From contig JAFROK010000033.1 in assembly GCA_017429695.1 (NCBI GenBank), positions 30,223 to 94,222 of the forward strand: a stretch of 64,000 nucleotides of DNA. Reading direction: 5' to 3'. Shown here piece after piece: positions 9,298 through 21,186 of this stretch. The translations under genes and the position numbers were made by a program. Within the stretch, counting starts at the first letter, position 1. Each line of letters opens with the position of its first letter. Origin of the DNA: Clostridia bacterium (GTDB lineage: Bacteria; Bacillota; Clostridia; Christensenellales; Aristaeellaceae). Below the pieces are notes generated by a model, which had not been told where the DNA came from, made no database searches, and saw nothing but the letters and a program-made list of their open reading frames with translations.

Positions 9298-9328
9298 GTC
9301 ATTCTGAGCGTAGCGAAGAATCTCCTCC
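9298..9328. repeat. TCCTTCGC...CTCAGGATGACA dispersed repeat, copy 3 (in rimP leader)
   Basis: In the gene sense GGCGGAGGAGATTCTTCGCT followed by ACGCTCAGAATGAC, located in the rimP 5' leader between the pseudoknot candidate and the start codon. Confidence 0.65.
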
Positions 9329-9335
9329 GCCGTAA

Positions 9336-9449
9336 TCTCCGGGCAATCAAAAAGAGCGGAAAACAGACCCTTCTTCAGCCCCCGCTTCTGCCCGGAGAGT
9401 ATATACTCCTGCCGGTACTGCGGAAACCTTCAGGCCTTTTCCACTCTTT
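9336..9449 (-). promoter_or_regulatory. Structured 5' leader of the rimP operon: terminator-like hairpin interlocked with a 10-bp stem
   Basis: Read on the minus strand, arm A AAAGAGTGGAAAA (9449-9437) pairs over 13 positions with TTTTCCGCTCTTT (9363-9351; one G-U), which runs into further T residues, as in an intrinsic terminator. Arm B TCTCCGGGCA (9398-9389), inside the loop, is perfectly complementary to TGCCCGGAGA (9345-9336) downstream of the T-run. The order A-B-A'-B' is a pseudoknot, or two competing folds. This is what a transcription-attenuation leader would look like; the ligand or sensor is unknown. Confidence 0.55.
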
Positions 9450-9513
9450 ACGTTAAACCCTTCTTTCATGGCGCATTGCCGTTCAAGTTCGTATGGAAAC
9501 CCATACGCACGGC

Positions 9514-9542
9514 AGTATATCATATTTCAACCGGTCTGGCAA
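9514..9542 (-). promoter_or_regulatory. Sigma-A promoter of the rimP-nusA-infB operon
   Basis: Minus strand TTGCCA (9537-9542), 17-nt spacer, TATACT (9514-9519). Initiation a few bases beyond would give a leader of about 230 nt before rimP. The rest of the 9276-9621 gap holds the leader structure and a dispersed repeat; no gene is seen. Confidence 0.8.
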
Positions 9543-9621
9543 TCATTTTTTTGCCAAAACGCTTGAAAAATAACGGAATCCGTCCCTTTTCCGCATCATT
9601 TGCCCCTGCAAGGATTCCCCC

Positions 9622-9649
9622 ACGGAAAACGGGAGCCCGAAGGCTCCCG
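9622..9649 (-). terminator. Intrinsic terminator after the LRR/Cna-B giant gene
   Basis: Minus strand GGGAGCC-TTCG-GGCTCCC with a UUCG tetraloop, followed by GTTTTCC; it lies 22 bases after the stop of the giant gene. The T-run is short. Confidence 0.7.
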
Positions 9650-9670
9650 CAATCCTTGTGTTTCCGTTGG

Positions 9671-12600
9671 TTAGTCGAAGCAGTCACCAACATGGTTAAT
9701 CATCACTTCAACACCCAACGCAGTCGGATATTCATCAAATTCCGTCAGCTTCGCTTTCGGTACTTTCGGCGGCTTATGTTCCTGCGGCGTCTCCGGCACC
9801 GGAATCACACGGTTCGTGAATGTCGTCAGGTTGCCTTCAATCGTAACTTCTGTCTGCCGGTATCCGGCTACCCGCGGTTCGCTCCAGGTATACGCCACCG
9901 GTTCCCCGTTCTGATATGCCGGCAGGTCACTGATTGTCGCACTCCAGCCGTTTGCCGCATTCAGTTCAACCCGCAGGCCATTGCTCAGCGTCACGTAAAT
10001 GTGTGCCGGCCTCATGCCCTGTTCATTTCTCCGGTCATCCCATACCTTCCGTACACTGACTTCGGTCGTTTCCGGAATATGGATGTTCGTCAGGATCGTC
10101 AGGCTGCCTTCCAGCGCAACACTCAGGGTATAACCCTCAACCTCTTCCTCTGTCCATTCATAGGCGATGATGCCACCGTCTTCACGTGCAACCGGCAGAT
10201 TGTCAATTGCTACGGCCCAAGCATTTTCTTCGCTCAGCACAACCGTCTGAACCTCGGTTCCGTCCGCCATCAATCTGACGCTGATCGTCTCCGGCCGGAT
10301 GCCGTCCTGATTATCCTGGTCTTCCCAGACCTTCGCCACTTCCAGCGTTTGAACCTCAGGTTCCGGTTCCGAAGTCGGTTCGGGTGTAGGCGTCGGTTCA
10401 GGAGTGGGAGTCGGCGTAGGAGTAGGCGTCGGCCTTACTTCCGGTGTAGGAGTCGGCGTAGGTTCAGGTGTCGGCGTCACTTCCGGCGTGGGTGTCGGAG
10501 TCGGTGCAGGCGTCGGCGTCACTTCCGATGTTGGTGTAGGTGTCGGTGTCGGTGTGGACTCCGGTGTAGGTGTCGGTGTAGGCGTCGGTGTGGGTGTTAG
10601 CGTAGGAGTCGGTGTCGGCGGAGGCATGGGAGGAGATGTCGGCTCAGGCGTATAGGCGTTTACAAATTCCGCCTTGCTCAGCGTTTCAGTAATCGTTCCC
10701 TTTTCACCTGTTGCAGTCGTTTCAAACGGTTCCTCCGGAGTTTCTTCAACCGCATAGACAGCACCTGTCGGCAGGCCATTCGCCGTAGCCTTTTCGCCAT
10801 CCTTCAGCGTAAATTCAGCTGTGCCGCGCACGAATTCCATATCGCCATACGTTCCGTTCACAGTCGTGTCGCTCAGTCTCACCGTGAAGCGGAACGCCCG
10901 TTCATGATGCTCTTTCGTTTCACTCACAACAATCTTGCTGACTTCCAGATCACCGGTCTTGCGCGTGTTCGTAAACTTTGCTTCAGCCTTTGTTTCGGAA
11001 ATCCTTCCGGTCTCTCCGGTAAATGCTGTTGTAAATTTCTCATCGGCGATTTCTTCAACCGTGTATGCAACACCGGCAGGCAGACCGGTCGCAATCTTGG
11101 TTTCACCATCTTTCAATGTAAATGTTGCAATGCCATCCTTAAAGGTAATATCACCAAAGATTCTGCCTTCAGGATGATCACTCGTTGTCCGGCCAATGGT
11201 TAAATCGCTCAGTGTCACGATGAATTCAAAAGTCTTATTGCTGAAATCTTCTGCCGTGCTGCTAACAACCGTCTTGCTGACTTCCAGTTCACCGGTTTCC
11301 TGTTTATTGATCAGTTTTGCGGATGCAATGGATGTTGTTGTAAAGGTTGACTCTTTCTCATCCAGCGTAAAGCGCGCATAACTGTCTTCCGGCAGAACCA
11401 CTTTCACTTCCTGTACAGTATACTCGATCCGTTCATAGTCATCGCCGGTTTTCTTGGTCTGGATCAGTTTTCCTTCCGTGTCTGTCCTGTATACAGGAAG
11501 CTTTGTCCACATCGCTGTCCATGCTTTTGTTTCACCATCTTCATCTGTTGTTCCGTCCAGAACAATGTCAGTCACATCAGTCCCGTCCAGATCCTTGGCG
11601 GTATTGCCGTCCGCCAGCAGATGAAGTGTCACTTTGGTCCCGTCCATGGCACTCTCACTGCCATCATAGTTCAGCCAGGTCTTATCAGCCGAAACAGTTG
11701 TCTCTTTGGAGAAGTTCTTGAAGATTGCTCTGGTTATATCAACCCTGTCACGAATACGGCGGTCATAATCTCCGAAGAAATCTCCGGCATTGAATTGCAG
11801 CTTCCCGTCATCATCAATAAGATATGTGCCTTTTTCTACATATTTTGTCCGGGCCGTATAGCATTCCTTGCCGTCTTTCACAGTCATGCCAATAAGCACA
11901 TCGAAGGCAAAGTAATTCTTTGTATCGGTAATAAGCTGTTCCTGTGATTCGGTAGTTTCGAGTACAAGGTATGTGAACGTTCTGCCCAAATCGTTCCGTG
12001 TCAGGTCATCCATCGTAATGGGAGTAAACTCAACCTTCGAGGGAATACCGTTCTTGGCATCTCTCACAATACCGGAACCGATCTTGGTATCCGTATATGT
12101 ATATTTGTAACACTCGCTTCCGAGAAGATATGTGCCGGTTCCTTCTGCGGTACTGTCTTCACGATAAACATCAAAGGTAAATGTTTCATTCTCGTGCATA
12201 TCGCGATTATAAAGGATCTTGCTTACATCAGGCGTCCAAACAGCACTGCCGTTTTGCGGAACATCACCAATGATAATTGTACCGTTTGAACCAATACCTC
12301 CGCCTCTGGAGTCTGAATGATTACCGGTTATTACCACACTGCCTGTAGTTGGGGCTCCCTCACCGGGATTCGCCTTTAACCGAACATCTCTGTCATTAAT
12401 CAGGGACAGTTCTTCATCGGAAGCAGGGCGTTTTGTTTCCAGGTCAATCCAATTATAAGGTGTTCCATTCCACATGTATGGAGATATTGATACTTTCATC
12501 GTGCCTGGAATTTTACCATAGCCTTCCCAATCCATAGTGCTGTAATACTCACAAGTAATGTCTGCATTATCGCCTGCGCGGTTGTTGTAGATAGCGGAAC

Positions 12601-15600
12601 CATTTTGCAGGTAGATATATGAAGTGGATGTCAGGCAGCCAGAAATACCGCCGCCGGCAATTCCTGCGCTGTTGTCTGTAATCAGGGCTCTGGTCAGATA
12701 CAGTTCGCCGTCCGCATACCCTTTATAGAACCCATGAGTACCATTAACATAGATACCGCCTCCACCATAGTTCGGAGTGTATCTGCCGCCATGGCTTGTG
12801 TTTCCGGTAATACTGCCGCCGGAAACATATCCTTTGCTCTCCATCTGGATATACAGGCCGCCGCCTTCGTACCTGGACTCGTTGTCCGCAATACTGCCGC
12901 CTGTCATATAGAAAGTCGCAATATTACAGTCGTTACCGAAGAAGGTTGAACCGACACAAATACCGCCGCCATTGCCGCCGACCGATTTGTTTCCTCTTAC
13001 AGACCCTGTATCGCTGAGATTCATCACAGCCTTACCGGTCAGCAGCACGCCACCGCCCAGTATGTGTCCTTTATCAGAGTTTCCTTTTTTCGCAGTATTA
13101 TTTGATATGCTTCCGCCGGACATATCAAACCGTCCGCCGTGCATATTGACACCGCCACCACCGACAGCCGTGTTATTTGTAATCAGGCCGCCGTCCATAA
13201 TAACTGTACCGTTCGATCTGATTGCGCCTCCACCGCAATACTGATTGTCTGTCCACTGTTCAACCACATTGATATTGTTGCGCAGTTCAACCCCTTCGTG
13301 TATTTCGATCGTTGATTTCTTATCACCGATAATCAGGGGTTCGCCTGCTTCCGTACTGTTGCCGTCCAGTATCACATCATTCAGGATAAGCTTAGCACCC
13401 TTCAGGTTAACGAACGCACCGGTAAAGTGCTGATCGTTTTCCGTACCGGGGTAGCGAAGCAGGATAATAGTATTGCCATCACCTTTATCCCACGTTTCAT
13501 CTTCTTTAATTGTCAAAGTGCCCACAACATAGAATACAGAGCAATTCCTTTCATCCGAAGGAACCGGGAACCTGATTTCTTTTTCTGTATATTCAATGCC
13601 TGTTTTTTCAAAAGCATCACGAAGAACATTCGCAAGATCGGCATAGAAGTAATCCTTATTCTGCCCGTTACCGCTTCCGTTATTCAGATTAGCGTCTGCA
13701 TATGCCTTTGCTTCGGCAAAAGATCTGAAGCCGTTACTTCTGCTTCCATCCGGGTTGTTGTTCTTATTTGTACCATCAATATACAGGAATTCTTCTTCAT
13801 CCAGGAACCGGAGTACTCCACCGGTTCGTTCAGGTTTTCCTTGATTGGTAAACTCATCCTGTTTATGGGCGACATAAGCAATCGCAGTATCCGGCATACC
13901 TTCGAAAATTTCACCACCAATTCCGCCAGATGTAGCGCTTGAAGTGCCCAGATAAACCCGTTCCAGATCTTCATTTTCGCCGAATACATGTGCTGATGTA
14001 CTGATTGTCTTTGGGTTTGTCAGAGCAATATTCCTGAAGCAGCCAATCTTTGCAGCCAGGGATTCCTCAAATGTTTGAGTAGTATCAACGTAAGTTGTTC
14101 CTCCGGCAAATCCACCTTTTTCAGTGGCGGACAAACCGCCTTGCATCCAGAGAACGCCAACATCAGTCCCTGCAAAAGCATTCTTCTGAATGGTCGGTGC
14201 ATTGCTCCCTTTGATCAGCACCTGGTCAATATTGCATTCAGCAAATGCATCGGTGGCAATCAAAACCTGGCCATTCTTGCCGTCAATCACCAGGGAGGAA
14301 ATATTGGTCTTTTTGAATGCTTCTGCTTCAAGAGATGTTTTCCAACTTGTGCTGATATTCACAGTCCTGGCATTCGCATTGCTGAAAGCATTTGCCTTGA
14401 TCGTTACATTCTTTGCACGCGGAATATCAACCTTATCAAGGTTTGTACAGTTTTCAAAAGCATTGGGGCCAATACTCATGTTTGTTACATTGTCAATCAC
14501 AAGTCCGGGTAACGCGGTACATCCCTTGAATGCAGCATCTCCAACAACAATGCTCGGCGCTTTGTCATAGGCATAATAACCATAGTAGTAACCGATCGTC
14601 AGTTCTCCCAATGACGTGCAGCTTTCAAATGCTGAATCCCCGATCTGGACTTCTCCGTCCATATCATCAATCGTCACCGTCTTCAAATTACGGCAACCCA
14701 AAAATGCCTGGTTATCAATGGATGCTTTGCCATCAACAGCGATTTCCAGGGCACCGATTAATTCATTGCCCTTGAAAGATGCATCAATCTTCTGCGTACC
14801 ACCAACCGCATGCAGCGTAAAGCCATCCATTGTATAGTTGCCTTCAGCAAATGTCAGGCCATTGGCATCCGGATCATAGCCGGCAGCTTTAAAGTACTCT
14901 CTGAAGCGTGCCGCATGATTGTAATCCTTACGGGACGCTTCCAGCGCTTTTGCAAAGCTGTTGAAAGGCGTCCCTTTGCTGCCGGTCTGATCTGCATCCT
15001 CATTAACGCTGGTATCAACGTACAGGTCAGTGGGAGCTGTATCCATAGAGTAGACCAAATCAGCAATGTTCTTTGTATTTTTTCTCAGCCAATAGGTTTC
15101 GCTCGCCTCTTCACGGGGAATCGGCAGATCCAGGTAAATTCTGATTTTCTTTTCTTTCGGGAAAGAATCTTCAAAGATGCCGGGATCATCATGTTTTTCA
15201 GTTCCCCGGATATAAACGTTCAGATAAGGAGCCTGAATACTATCCTCAACAAAGATAGCATCATCCGTTAAACCAGAGCAACTGTTTTTAAACACCAGGA
15301 CCTTCAGCTTTTCGCCGCGAATTTCGTTCTCGTAGAATTGAGGCACAACATATCCGTCAAACACAAGCGTTTCCAGCATGGTGGCATTCGCGCCAAAACC
15401 GCTCAGATAGTAGCTGCCCCTGCTGTCAATATTGCCGTCAATTTCAAGATATTTCAGTTTCGGGCAATATGCCAGCGCCTGTTTGCCGAATTCCATATCT
15501 GAGCCTTTCAGTTTCAGGCTGGTAAATCCGGTATTGTTCAGTGCATTATCACCAAGTCCGCGCAGGTTCCCTGTATAGGACAGTTCTGCCAGATTTACGC

Positions 15601-18600
15601 AATCCTTGAATGCTTCATTTCCGATACTGAAGTCATCCACGCCTTTGTTAACGATAAAACTCACCAGTGACACACAGCCTTCAAAAGCGCTCATGCCAAC
15701 CGCACTGTTGGTGAAATCGCCGCGATCTGCATTTATCCAGCTTGAATCAAACTCTGCAGTGTCTTCAAGGCCGGAAGCGATCGTAACTGCTTTCAGTTTC
15801 TGATCGTTTTTGAATGCTTCTGCAGGGATAAAAATCGGCTTTTCAAGCTTTTCGCCCAGATTCAGGGTATACTGGCCGGAAATACCGCTGAACACATCAC
15901 CAATTTTTCCATCCGATGTCTGTACAGTCAATCCGTAAGGCATTGCCACATCCACAGTTGCCGCACCGCAGCCATTGAAAGCAGACCCGGTCTTGAATTC
16001 CGCTTTGCCCTGTCCGGTAAATTCAACGCGTTCGATTGTTTCAATACCGGCAAATGCTTCGCTGCCAACAATAATCGGATCGTTGTTGCTGAATACAACT
16101 GACGTGATCGTAATGCCTTCAGGAACAGATTTCAGTGCATTGTCAGCGACGCCAACCACCTTATAGGTTTTTCCGTCGATTTCCTCTGTTTCATCAGGAA
16201 TATTCAGTACATTGCCGGTAAAGTCCGGACCATAGCCGGTAATGGAAGCATTGCCATCGCCGTCCACCAGGTAGGTGTATATTCCTGCTACCGTTTTTAC
16301 ATCAGTGGTATATGCTGCTGCATACGGGCTGAAGCCTGTAGCATCAAAAGCAAACGTCATCGTTCCTGTGGCCTGGTTCGCAGTAAAATCATCTGTAACT
16401 TTTACCACATCGTCGGCGATATGGAAGAATGCAAACTCACTCGGTGCAGTCGTATCTACACCGGTATAAGTCACTACCTTCTGTGTTATCTTAACATTTG
16501 CAGGTTTATCTACCTTTGCACCGTTCGGCGCAGTCAGAGAAAGGTCGAAATACTTGATCTTGATATCCTCATAAACGGAACCATCAAATATACCGCTCGC
16601 TTTGGCTTCCCGGATAATCTCCTTATCGAGGCTTCCGTTGGTTTCTTTGATCACTAGCGCTGTTCCGATAGGCGCTTCTGCACCCATCTCAAGCGTAATG
16701 GTACCGGCCTTACTGGAAACGATCTGTTTCGCACTGCAAACAGAATTGACTTTAGTGCCAGCAAAAGCATCTGTGCCAATCGTCACCACCGCATCCGTGT
16801 TTTTCACTTCAACGGTTTCAAGGTTCGGGAATTTCTTCATTGCGCCATCCGGAATATTAATTTCCGTAAGGCCATCTTCAAAAACAATCGCTTTCAGATA
16901 TGGATAATTACTTAAAGCATTGGAGGAATCGGATAGGTTTGCCACATAACTGCCATACATATTGGCCGGGAAATCAACAGACGGATCTTTTGAACCGCTT
17001 CTGCCGGTCTTTCCGGGCAATACATGCAGTGTAAACCCATCAGTGACCGACTTCATTCCGCCATCGAAAATCAGATTATACTCTGATACACCTGCCGCTT
17101 CGCACGCTGTCCGGAATGGTTCAATCTGAAGTGTCGCATTGTACAAGCAACCCATTGCGTATTTAAAACTGGTGAATGGATATCTCAGCGTACCATCATC
17201 ACCATAACCGTCTACACTGATATAAATATCTGATGAATAATATTTGCTTGCATATTTGTAACCTGCTGTGCTCAGCTTGGAAGAGAAACTGCCGCCAAAG
17301 GCGCTCCATAATTCGTTAAACGTCATATTGAACCATACGATTCCTTTGCTGTTGGAACCGAAAGGCTGGCTGGAAAGCTTCGCAGCATGACCGATATAGA
17401 TCATCTGGTTATCCTGGCTGAACGCTTTCTGATTGAAAGCATAGCTGTCCATTGTGCCGATATCATTGAAAATGGCAACGCGCACAACTTCACTTGTAAC
17501 AGCTCTTCCTTCCAATGTCCCTGCTTTACCGAGTACGATAACCGTATCTATCGCGGAGCAATTATCAAATGCATAGCTTTTGATTGTTCCAACATCGCCA
17601 TGAACAATCACAGACTTCAGCATGGTATCCCGATTGAAGCCCTGACCGGCAATTTCACCGATAGTCTCTGCTTCAAATGTCGTCAATTCCTTGTTGTCCA
17701 TGAACGTGTTCAGACCGATTTTCTCAACATGGCCGAGCTTTACGAGAGTAAGGCCGGTACATCCGTTGAATGTCCAGCCCGCTTCAAACGTCACATGGCT
17801 GTTTTCGTTGCCTGTCACGCCTGTCAGTTTCGTGCAGTTATAGAACGCTTTCTCACCGAAGGTAACCATACCGTCCCCGTTCATTGCTACACTGTTAAGA
17901 TTGCTCATGCCTTCAAACGCATTGGCCGGAACTGTAAAACTCTCTTCGTTGTTAAAAACAATCGCAGAAATTTTGGAATTCCCCTTCATTGCATCTGCGC
18001 TGATGGATGTCACAGTAATATCATCACCGTTATCCGGTTTGCTGCTGATCATTGCGATTTGGGCTCTCTTGTTGTACACACCGGTAATCACAGCAGTCTT
18101 TGTTCCATCATTCGCTTCTGTCACATCATAATAGAACATGCTGTCATGATATGTTGTTGCATTGATTTGATAAGCAACCGCATAGAGACCCTGTTCTGCT
18201 GCTGACAGCGTAATCATGTTAATTTTGTTGCTGTCAGTAACTACTTTAATATTCCGGTACGCGTCGTTAACTGTTTCACCAACAATCTGGTAGGTTTTCC
18301 ATTCTGCATTATCCAGCAGATTCTCATAGCCAAAGAACGGGTATTGATATGCATTGATAGTTACGCTGCCATCATCACATTCACTGCCATCCGGAGACAC
18401 AAGGCTGATCCGGATATAGCCGATCTCAACCTCTTCCGGTGCCAGAACACTTTGTGCAGCCTGTTCTGTAACTTCCCTAACAGAATCAGAAACAACTGCA
18501 TCATCAATCATCAGCAAAGCACCCAGCGGAGTCCCCTTTTCTGACGCCGAAATGGTATAATACTGAGTGTAATCTTTCTCATTATAGTAAATTACTTGAG

Positions 18601-21100
18601 GATTCTTGATTGTTGTCTGCAGCTTGCTGCACCCATTAAACGCAAACGGGAAGACTGTAAACGTTGTATCTTCCGGAAGGTCAATCACTACCTGCTCAAG
18701 GCTGGAGCAACCATCAAATGTATAATTGTTTATGGTATCAAGCGGAGCATTGATCGTAACGGTTTTCAAGCCGGAGCATTGCTGGAAAGCCTTGCTGCCG
18801 ATGCTCTTGACCGTACCGTTTACCGTGAAGCTTTCGAGCGCATAATCGTATGAGAAGTTGTATCCTCCGATTGTCAGATTACTGCCTGTAATATTGACCG
18901 TTTTCAGCTTTGGCATCACTTTGAATACTTCCTGTCCAATGGAAGCAATAGGACCATTACCGCCAACATCGGTCAGATTCTGGCACCCATAGAAAGCATA
19001 ATTCTCAATTTTCAGCGGTTCTGTATTGTTAAAAGTAACTGTCTTGATTTTTCCGTTCTTTTCAGGATCGCCATATTCTTTGGATCCGTCAAACGCGCTG
19101 TCGGCAATCCCGACAACCTTATATTCCGCTCCCTCTTTATCTGTATATTTATCCGGAATCACAATATTTCCGTCACCATCATACGCATCACTCAGGCCAA
19201 TAATGGTCGCTTTGTTGTCCTTGATTTCATATTCAAATATACCGTCATTGGGAATTTCCGGCGGTGCCACATTCTGATACAGGGAAATCCATTCTTCTCC
19301 GCTGCTGAATGTCACCCACCCTGTAGTATTATTTTCTGACCATGCAACATAAATCTGCAAACGACCGTATCCCTGGTAAGGGATCTGATCCAGGCAATTA
19401 ACATCGAAGTCATAAAAATATCCCCCGTAATTACCATAATAATACTGATTCTCGCAAAGAATCTGACCGTCTTCATCTGTCAGTTTCCAATAAATGTAAT
19501 ACAGCCCGTAAATCGTTTTACCATATGTCTCAAGAGATTTTTCTTCATCAAAGGCATTGATGATTGTTGAAAGTTTCAGTGATGTCGCTCCGTCAATATT
19601 ATAAACAAACGGACCAGGTGTTACGCTTTGTTTCTTTTCATCTGTTACTGTAATCTCCGGTTCTTCCTGATCATTGAATTCCGTTTCGCTCGTCAGGAGG
19701 AAATCCTTCGCGCCGACTTTTGTCTCACCATTATTATAAGTAAAAGCACCGGCAACCTGCCTGACCGTAATTCCGCGTTCAGCCGGGAAAGAAACGCTCA
19801 CCACATCTGCAACATTCAAAGGTTCAGAGTCGTTCTGCAGATTCAGGAGTGTAATCAGATCTGAAAGCAGCATCTGATACTTTCCGGCCTCAGAATAGTC
19901 TCCGCTGCTCAGATAATTCAGGGTTGTTTTTGATAAACGGGAATCGACGCTGTCCAGTCCTTCAACATTTTCCCATTTCAGACCGAAGTTTACTGTAAGA
20001 TGCTCGCTGTCAGGAAATGCGTCTTCGGCAACTGTCATGGAATGATTATCGTTATCCGCAATGTTAATCTCAACTGTTCCGCCACCGTTCAAATAGCTGA
20101 AGGCATTGGATGCGATAGAGCCAGTGCCGCCTTTAACATTCACAGCAACCGAAGCGCTGCCACTGTTCTTGGAACTCCCGATTTTGGTAATCGTGTCCAC
20201 GAATGTATTGAAGTTGATTGTCAATGATTTCAGGAATTTCCATTGACTCCATGCAACAATTCCCGAATCTGCAATAATGGTCAGATCGGTAGTCTGGTTT
20301 GCCTGGGATAATCCATAATCGTTCCAGGTATAAGTGTCTTTCGATGTTGTGGTGATGCTCGCCAATCCGGAACAATCGATAAATGAATATGCTCCGATAT
20401 TATTGACTCCACCCAGGAATTCAAGGTCTCCGGATGTACTCTGGAATACATTATATTCATCATTGGCCGCCTTCACAGTCTGGCCGGAGCCAACTTTCAG
20501 CGTCAGATGATCGACAAACGCAAACGCCTTTTGCTTCAATGTAAAAGATCCGTTTGAACCGGAGTAGTTGGATTCAACCGTAATGTTGGAAGCACGAAAG
20601 AAGGCACCTTTTCCGATTGCAACATCCTTGCCTGTAAAAACTATATGAGAATTACTGATATCCGAAAACGCACCTGTGTTGGAATCGCTGTTAGCCGAAT
20701 CAGATACCCATACGCCACGCACATCAAGATTGTCTGCTGCAATCGTAATGTTCAGGCCACTTTTCCCTTTAAACGCTTTCTCCTTAATGGCTGTAACGGG
20801 ATAGCTCTTTTTCTGTCCGCTGATAGTCAGCTCAACAGTTGCAGGAATAGAAATACTCTGCGAAGCCGTTTCCCCATCAGCAAATCCAACAACTATAGCA
20901 TTGTCGCTTTCCAGCGCATACTCTATGCCGCCATAGATCATATTATCCGGCTGAAACGCTGAATTGAGTACGGATACAGAGTCAGAAGAATCAACCGTAC
21001 CGCCGCTTGCTCCGGTAGCCAGTGATGTGAACGGTAATGTGTTAACAGCCAGGATGACTGCTGTCAGAACTGCAAACCGTCTGCGAAAACTCTTCTTCAT
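9671..21100 (-). CDS. Giant secreted surface protein: BspA-type LRRs, beta-helix, Cna-B domains, novel C-terminal tag
   Basis: 3,809 residues. Start ATG at 21100 ([19 protein letters not shown], a signal peptide) after GAGGGAAG; upstream in-frame codons are ignored. To about residue 2400 it is mostly BspA/TpLRR-type leucine-rich repeats (motif IGxxAFxxCxxL). They are broken by modules opening (Y/I)VDxxxxxDGxxxxPFxSFxxA near 1290, 2020 and 2430; the last leads into a Gly-rich right-handed beta-helix (about 2620-2940; [15 protein letters not shown]-like rungs). Then come Spy0128/Cna-B-like isopeptide-type domains, a Thr-Pro linker (about 3490-3575), two Cna-B domains ([32 protein letters not shown]), a Pro/Lys linker and the ending [22 protein letters not shown] split across the last 22 residues. 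It has no LPXTG, membrane anchor or dockerin. Likely an adhesin; partner and anchor are unknown. It follows a Glu-rich protein gene after 86 nt. Confidence 0.88.
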   Translation of the reverse strand: MKKSFRRRFAVLTAVILAVNTLPFTSLATGASGGTVDSSDSVSVLNSAFQPDNMIYGGIEYALESDNAIVVGFADGETASQSISIPATVELTISGQKKSYPVTAIKEKAFKGKSGLNITIAADNLDVRGVWVSDSANSDSNTGAFSDISNSHIVFTGKDVAIGKGAFFRASNITVESNYSGSNGSFTLKQKAFAFVDHLTLKVGSGQTVKAANDEYNVFQSTSGDLEFLGGVNNIGAYSFIDCSGLASITTTSKDTYTWNDYGLSQANQTTDLTIIADSGIVAWSQWKFLKSLTINFNTFVDTITKIGSSKNSGSASVAVNVKGGTGSIASNAFSYLNGGGTVEINIADNDNHSMTVAEDAFPDSEHLTVNFGLKWENVEGLDSVDSRLSKTTLNYLSSGDYSEAGKYQMLLSDLITLLNLQNDSEPLNVADVVSVSFPAERGITVRQVAGAFTYNNGETKVGAKDFLLTSETEFNDQEEPEITVTDEKKQSVTPGPFVYNIDGATSLKLSTIINAFDEEKSLETYGKTIYGLYYIYWKLTDEDGQILCENQYYYGNYGGYFYDFDVNCLDQIPYQGYGRLQIYVAWSENNTTGWVTFSSGEEWISLYQNVAPPEIPNDGIFEYEIKDNKATIIGLSDAYDGDGNIVIPDKYTDKEGAEYKVVGIADSAFDGSKEYGDPEKNGKIKTVTFNNTEPLKIENYAFYGCQNLTDVGGNGPIASIGQEVFKVMPKLKTVNITGSNLTIGGYNFSYDYALESFTVNGTVKSIGSKAFQQCSGLKTVTINAPLDTINNYTFDGCSSLEQVVIDLPEDTTFTVFPFAFNGCSKLQTTIKNPQVIYYNEKDYTQYYTISASEKGTPLGALLMIDDAVVSDSVREVTEQAAQSVLAPEEVEIGYIRISLVSPDGSECDDGSVTINAYQYPFFGYENLLDNAEWKTYQIVGETVNDAYRNIKVVTDSNKINMITLSAAEQGLYAVAYQINATTYHDSMFYYDVTEANDGTKTAVITGVYNKRAQIAMISSKPDNGDDITVTSISADAMKGNSKISAIVFNNEESFTVPANAFEGMSNLNSVAMNGDGMVTFGEKAFYNCTKLTGVTGNENSHVTFEAGWTFNGCTGLTLVKLGHVEKIGLNTFMDNKELTTFEAETIGEIAGQGFNRDTMLKSVIVHGDVGTIKSYAFDNCSAIDTVIVLGKAGTLEGRAVTSEVVRVAIFNDIGTMDSYAFNQKAFSQDNQMIYIGHAAKLSSQPFGSNSKGIVWFNMTFNELWSAFGGSFSSKLSTAGYKYASKYYSSDIYISVDGYGDDGTLRYPFTSFKYAMGCLYNATLQIEPFRTACEAAGVSEYNLIFDGGMKSVTDGFTLHVLPGKTGRSGSKDPSVDFPANMYGSYVANLSDSSNALSNYPYLKAIVFEDGLTEINIPDGAMKKFPNLETVEVKNTDAVVTIGTDAFAGTKVNSVCSAKQIVSSKAGTITLEMGAEAPIGTALVIKETNGSLDKEIIREAKASGIFDGSVYEDIKIKYFDLSLTAPNGAKVDKPANVKITQKVVTYTGVDTTAPSEFAFFHIADDVVKVTDDFTANQATGTMTFAFDATGFSPYAAAYTTDVKTVAGIYTYLVDGDGNASITGYGPDFTGNVLNIPDETEEIDGKTYKVVGVADNALKSVPEGITITSVVFSNNDPIIVGSEAFAGIETIERVEFTGQGKAEFKTGSAFNGCGAATVDVAMPYGLTVQTSDGKIGDVFSGISGQYTLNLGEKLEKPIFIPAEAFKNDQKLKAVTIASGLEDTAEFDSSWINADRGDFTNSAVGMSAFEGCVSLVSFIVNKGVDDFSIGNEAFKDCVNLAELSYTGNLRGLGDNALNNTGFTSLKLKGSDMEFGKQALAYCPKLKYLEIDGNIDSRGSYYLSGFGANATMLETLVFDGYVVPQFYENEIRGEKLKVLVFKNSCSGLTDDAIFVEDSIQAPYLNVYIRGTEKHDDPGIFEDSFPKEKKIRIYLDLPIPREEASETYWLRKNTKNIADLVYSMDTAPTDLYVDTSVNEDADQTGSKGTPFNSFAKALEASRKDYNHAARFREYFKAAGYDPDANGLTFAEGNYTMDGFTLHAVGGTQKIDASFKGNELIGALEIAVDGKASIDNQAFLGCRNLKTVTIDDMDGEVQIGDSAFESCTSLGELTIGYYYGYYAYDKAPSIVVGDAAFKGCTALPGLVIDNVTNMSIGPNAFENCTNLDKVDIPRAKNVTIKANAFSNANARTVNISTSWKTSLEAEAFKKTNISSLVIDGKNGQVLIATDAFAECNIDQVLIKGSNAPTIQKNAFAGTDVGVLWMQGGLSATEKGGFAGGTTYVDTTQTFEESLAAKIGCFRNIALTNPKTISTSAHVFGENEDLERVYLGTSSATSGGIGGEIFEGMPDTAIAYVAHKQDEFTNQGKPERTGGVLRFLDEEEFLYIDGTNKNNNPDGSRSNGFRSFAEAKAYADANLNNGSGNGQNKDYFYADLANVLRDAFEKTGIEYTEKEIRFPVPSDERNCSVFYVVGTLTIKEDETWDKGDGNTIILLRYPGTENDQHFTGAFVNLKGAKLILNDVILDGNSTEAGEPLIIGDKKSTIEIHEGVELRNNINVVEQWTDNQYCGGGAIRSNGTVIMDGGLITNNTAVGGGGVNMHGGRFDMSGGSISNNTAKKGNSDKGHILGGGVLLTGKAVMNLSDTGSVRGNKSVGGNGGGICVGSTFFGNDCNIATFYMTGGSIADNESRYEGGGLYIQMESKGYVSGGSITGNTSHGGRYTPNYGGGGIYVNGTHGFYKGYADGELYLTRALITDNSAGIAGGGISGCLTSTSYIYLQNGSAIYNNRAGDNADITCEYYSTMDWEGYGKIPGTMKVSISPYMWNGTPYNWIDLETKRPASDEELSLINDRDVRLKANPGEGAPTTGSVVITGNHSDSRGGGIGSNGTIIIGDVPQNGSAVWTPDVSKILYNRDMHENETFTFDVYREDSTAEGTGTYLLGSECYKYTYTDTKIGSGIVRDAKNGIPSKVEFTPITMDDLTRNDLGRTFTYLVLETTESQEQLITDTKNYFAFDVLIGMTVKDGKECYTARTKYVEKGTYLIDDDGKLQFNAGDFFGDYDRRIRDRVDITRAIFKNFSKETTVSADKTWLNYDGSESAMDGTKVTLHLLADGNTAKDLDGTDVTDIVLDGTTDEDGETKAWTAMWTKLPVYRTDTEGKLIQTKKTGDDYERIEYTVQEVKVVLPEDSYARFTLDEKESTFTTTSIASAKLINKQETGELEVSKTVVSSTAEDFSNKTFEFIVTLSDLTIGRTTSDHPEGRIFGDITFKDGIATFTLKDGETKIATGLPAGVAYTVEEIADEKFTTAFTGETGRISETKAEAKFTNTRKTGDLEVSKIVVSETKEHHERAFRFTVRLSDTTVNGTYGDMEFVRGTAEFTLKDGEKATANGLPTGAVYAVEETPEEPFETTATGEKGTITETLSKAEFVNAYTPEPTSPPMPPPTPTPTLTPTPTPTPTPTPESTPTPTPTPTSEVTPTPAPTPTPTPEVTPTPEPTPTPTPEVRPTPTPTPTPTPEPTPTPEPTSEPEPEVQTLEVAKVWEDQDNQDGIRPETISVRLMADGTEVQTVVLSEENAWAVAIDNLPVAREDGGIIAYEWTEEEVEGYTLSVALEGSLTILTNIHIPETTEVSVRKVWDDRRNEQGMRPAHIYVTLSNGLRVELNAANGWSATISDLPAYQNGEPVAYTWSEPRVAGYRQTEVTIEGNLTTFTNRVIPVPETPQEHKPPKVPKAKLTEFDEYPTALGVEVMINHVGDCFD
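10374..10640 (-). repeat. Thr-Pro linker-coding low-complexity repeat
   Basis: Degenerate 6-bp units (ggtgta/ggcgtc on the plus strand) encode [13 protein letters not shown]-type sequence. This is a spacer linking the isopeptide-type domains to the last two Cna-B domains, of the kind used to cross the cell wall. Confidence 0.9.
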
Positions 21101-21152
21101 CTTTTCTTCCCTCTTTTTTGTTCCGTATTCACTAACCATTGAAACGTAACCA

Positions 21153-21178
21153 GGGTCAGTCCTGTTTCAGGCTGACCC
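21153..21178 (-). other. Intercistronic stem-loop between the Glu-rich gene and the LRR giant
   Basis: Minus strand GGGTCAGCCTG-AAA-CAGGaCTGACCC forms an 11-bp stem with one bulged A. No T-run follows, so it is probably an mRNA processing or stability element rather than a terminator. It starts nine bases after the stop at 21187. Confidence 0.55.
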
Positions 21179-21186
21179 GGTTGGAA

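Noticed and set aside
10404-10655. Gly-Val repeat frame on the plus strand
   Set aside because: It is the reverse reading of the Thr-Pro linker in the LRR giant.
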